Positions 63,519 to 64,000 of a DNA stretch of 64,000 bases are shown here, piece after piece. Origin of the DNA: Clostridium sp. KNHs205. Its GTDB lineage: Bacteria > Bacillota > Clostridia > Lachnospirales > Lachnospiraceae. The position numbers were made by a program, and so were the translations under genes. The stretch's first letter is position 1. The number at the start of each line of letters is the position of its first letter. Location: NCBI RefSeq assembly GCF_000702945.1, contig NZ_JNLE01000005.1, positions 124,001 through 188,000 of the forward strand, in the 5' to 3' direction. The notes below the pieces were generated by a model. That model searched no databases. It was not told where the DNA came from and worked only from the letters and a program-made list of their open reading frames with translations.

Positions 63519-64000
63519 TTATTCATTTGCAATTGCCGGGTTAACAAAAATCTGACTTGCTTTCATCTTGGTCTGGGATTTAACAACATCCATAATCTGA
63601 GCCAGATCCTGTTCTGTTATTTTCTCAGCATTTACAACGACATCTACTCTCTTATCCTGCATGTATACTAAGGTATCACTGAAACCTTTTGCTTCCAGCA
63701 TAATCTCTGAAGCTGTTTCAATGTCTCTGATTCTTTCGATTTCCATTAATTCATTTACAGCAACCTGCTTATTTTCTTCTGATAAATTCTCTGCTTTAAT
63801 AATATCCATACAGGTTTCATAATTCTCAGATCTGGTATTCTCTCTCTTTATTTTGGTTGCAGAGAAAAAGTCAGAGGAAGTAATCGTACTTACAAGAACT
63901 GCTTCTCCGGGAGTGCTGGTTTCTTCCTTGTCGCCTTTTGCATCAGCGGTTTCTTCTGTATTGCTGTCTGCTTTGGCAGTATCAGAAACTTTGGTGTCAT
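63519..64000 (-). CDS. spoIIIAH: Stage III sporulation protein SpoIIIAH, 5' end outside window
   Basis: Partial: the frame runs on to the right edge, 160 codons visible. The C-terminal domain (SDFFSATKIKRENTRSENYE ... MEIERIRDIETASEIMLEAKGFSDTLVYMQDKRVDVVVNAEKITEQDLAQIMDVVKSQT) is the SpoIIIAH ring-forming domain, which pairs with SpoIIQ of the forespore to form the feeding channel. The stretch before it is Thr/Glu/Ala-rich. The membrane anchor would be outside. Other spoIIIA genes should lie to the right. Confidence 0.95.
   Translation of the reverse strand, partial: DTKVSDTAKADSNTEETADAKGDKEETSTPGEAVLVSTITSSDFFSATKIKRENTRSENYETCMDIIKAENLSEENKQVAVNELMEIERIRDIETASEIMLEAKGFSDTLVYMQDKRVDVVVNAEKITEQDLAQIMDVVKSQTKMKASQIFVNPAIANE

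Noticed and set aside
1-64000. tRNA, rRNA and CRISPR arrays
   Set aside because: No cloverleaf except the tRNA-like part of ssrA, no rRNA sequence, and no regularly spaced repeats of 25-40 bp.

Overview
The window looks like a chromosome segment of an AT-rich, spore-forming, fermentative clostridium, most likely Lachnospiraceae (Clostridium phytofermentans-like). The evidence is spo0A, spoIVB and spoIIIAH in their clostridial gene neighbourhoods, pyruvate formate-lyase, a gap-pgk-tpiA-gpmI glycolytic cluster, RBSs of the AGGAGG type and frequent TTG/GTG starts. Nearly all housekeeping genes lie on the minus strand and read right to left. I saw no tRNA, rRNA or CRISPR array. The only non-coding RNA gene is ssrA (tmRNA).

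Layout. 1-1629: 5' part of pflB. 1812-5788: a polar amino-acid ABC transporter (binding protein, permease, ATPase) whose permease gene is split by a 1544-bp IS3-family element at 3025-4568 with a 5-bp target duplication. 6078-10361: two histidine phosphatases around rlmH and a lipoprotein gene, then a two-subunit Thr/Ser exporter. 10569-15842: PH-domain protein, lipoprotein, histidine kinase/response regulator pair, membrane-anchored cyclophilin and an iron-sulfur flavoprotein. 16113-25217: accessory stretch with a phosphodiester glycosidase, a GT2-GtrA glycosyltransferase, a DUF3783 protein, small secreted or zinc-ribbon proteins, an unknown Cys-rich protein, two decayed mini-genes and a large subtilase with an extra metal-binding-type C-terminal domain.

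25577-42634: ssrA, then about 5.5 kb of little-known genes (MORN-like Cys-tailed protein, HD-GYP phosphodiesterase, a frameshifted gene), then smpB-rnr-secG-gpmI-tpiA-pgk-gap, two small coat-like proteins and glgA. ssrA and smpB, which act together in ribosome rescue, are normally close neighbours but are separated here.

42849-64000: the clostridial block spoIIIAH-asp23-nusB-xseA-xseB-ispA-dxs-tlyA-nadK-argR ... recN-spoIVB-spo0A. Between argR and recN, usually adjacent, sits an 8-kb insert: yebC, a LysM-GH18 protein that has lost all catalytic acidic residues, a YcxB-like membrane protein and a 1285-aa surface protein of Ig-like BIG2 repeats.

The most useful second-look items are the clean IS insertion with end hairpins, the catalytically dead LysM-GH18 protein, the subtilase fusion, the structured leader upstream of the ABC transporter, the interleaved inverted repeats before the glycosyltransferase, the pseudogene repaired by three single-base insertions, and the C-tract frameshift at about 30540. 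I did not find a convincing complete new multi-gene defence or biosynthetic system.
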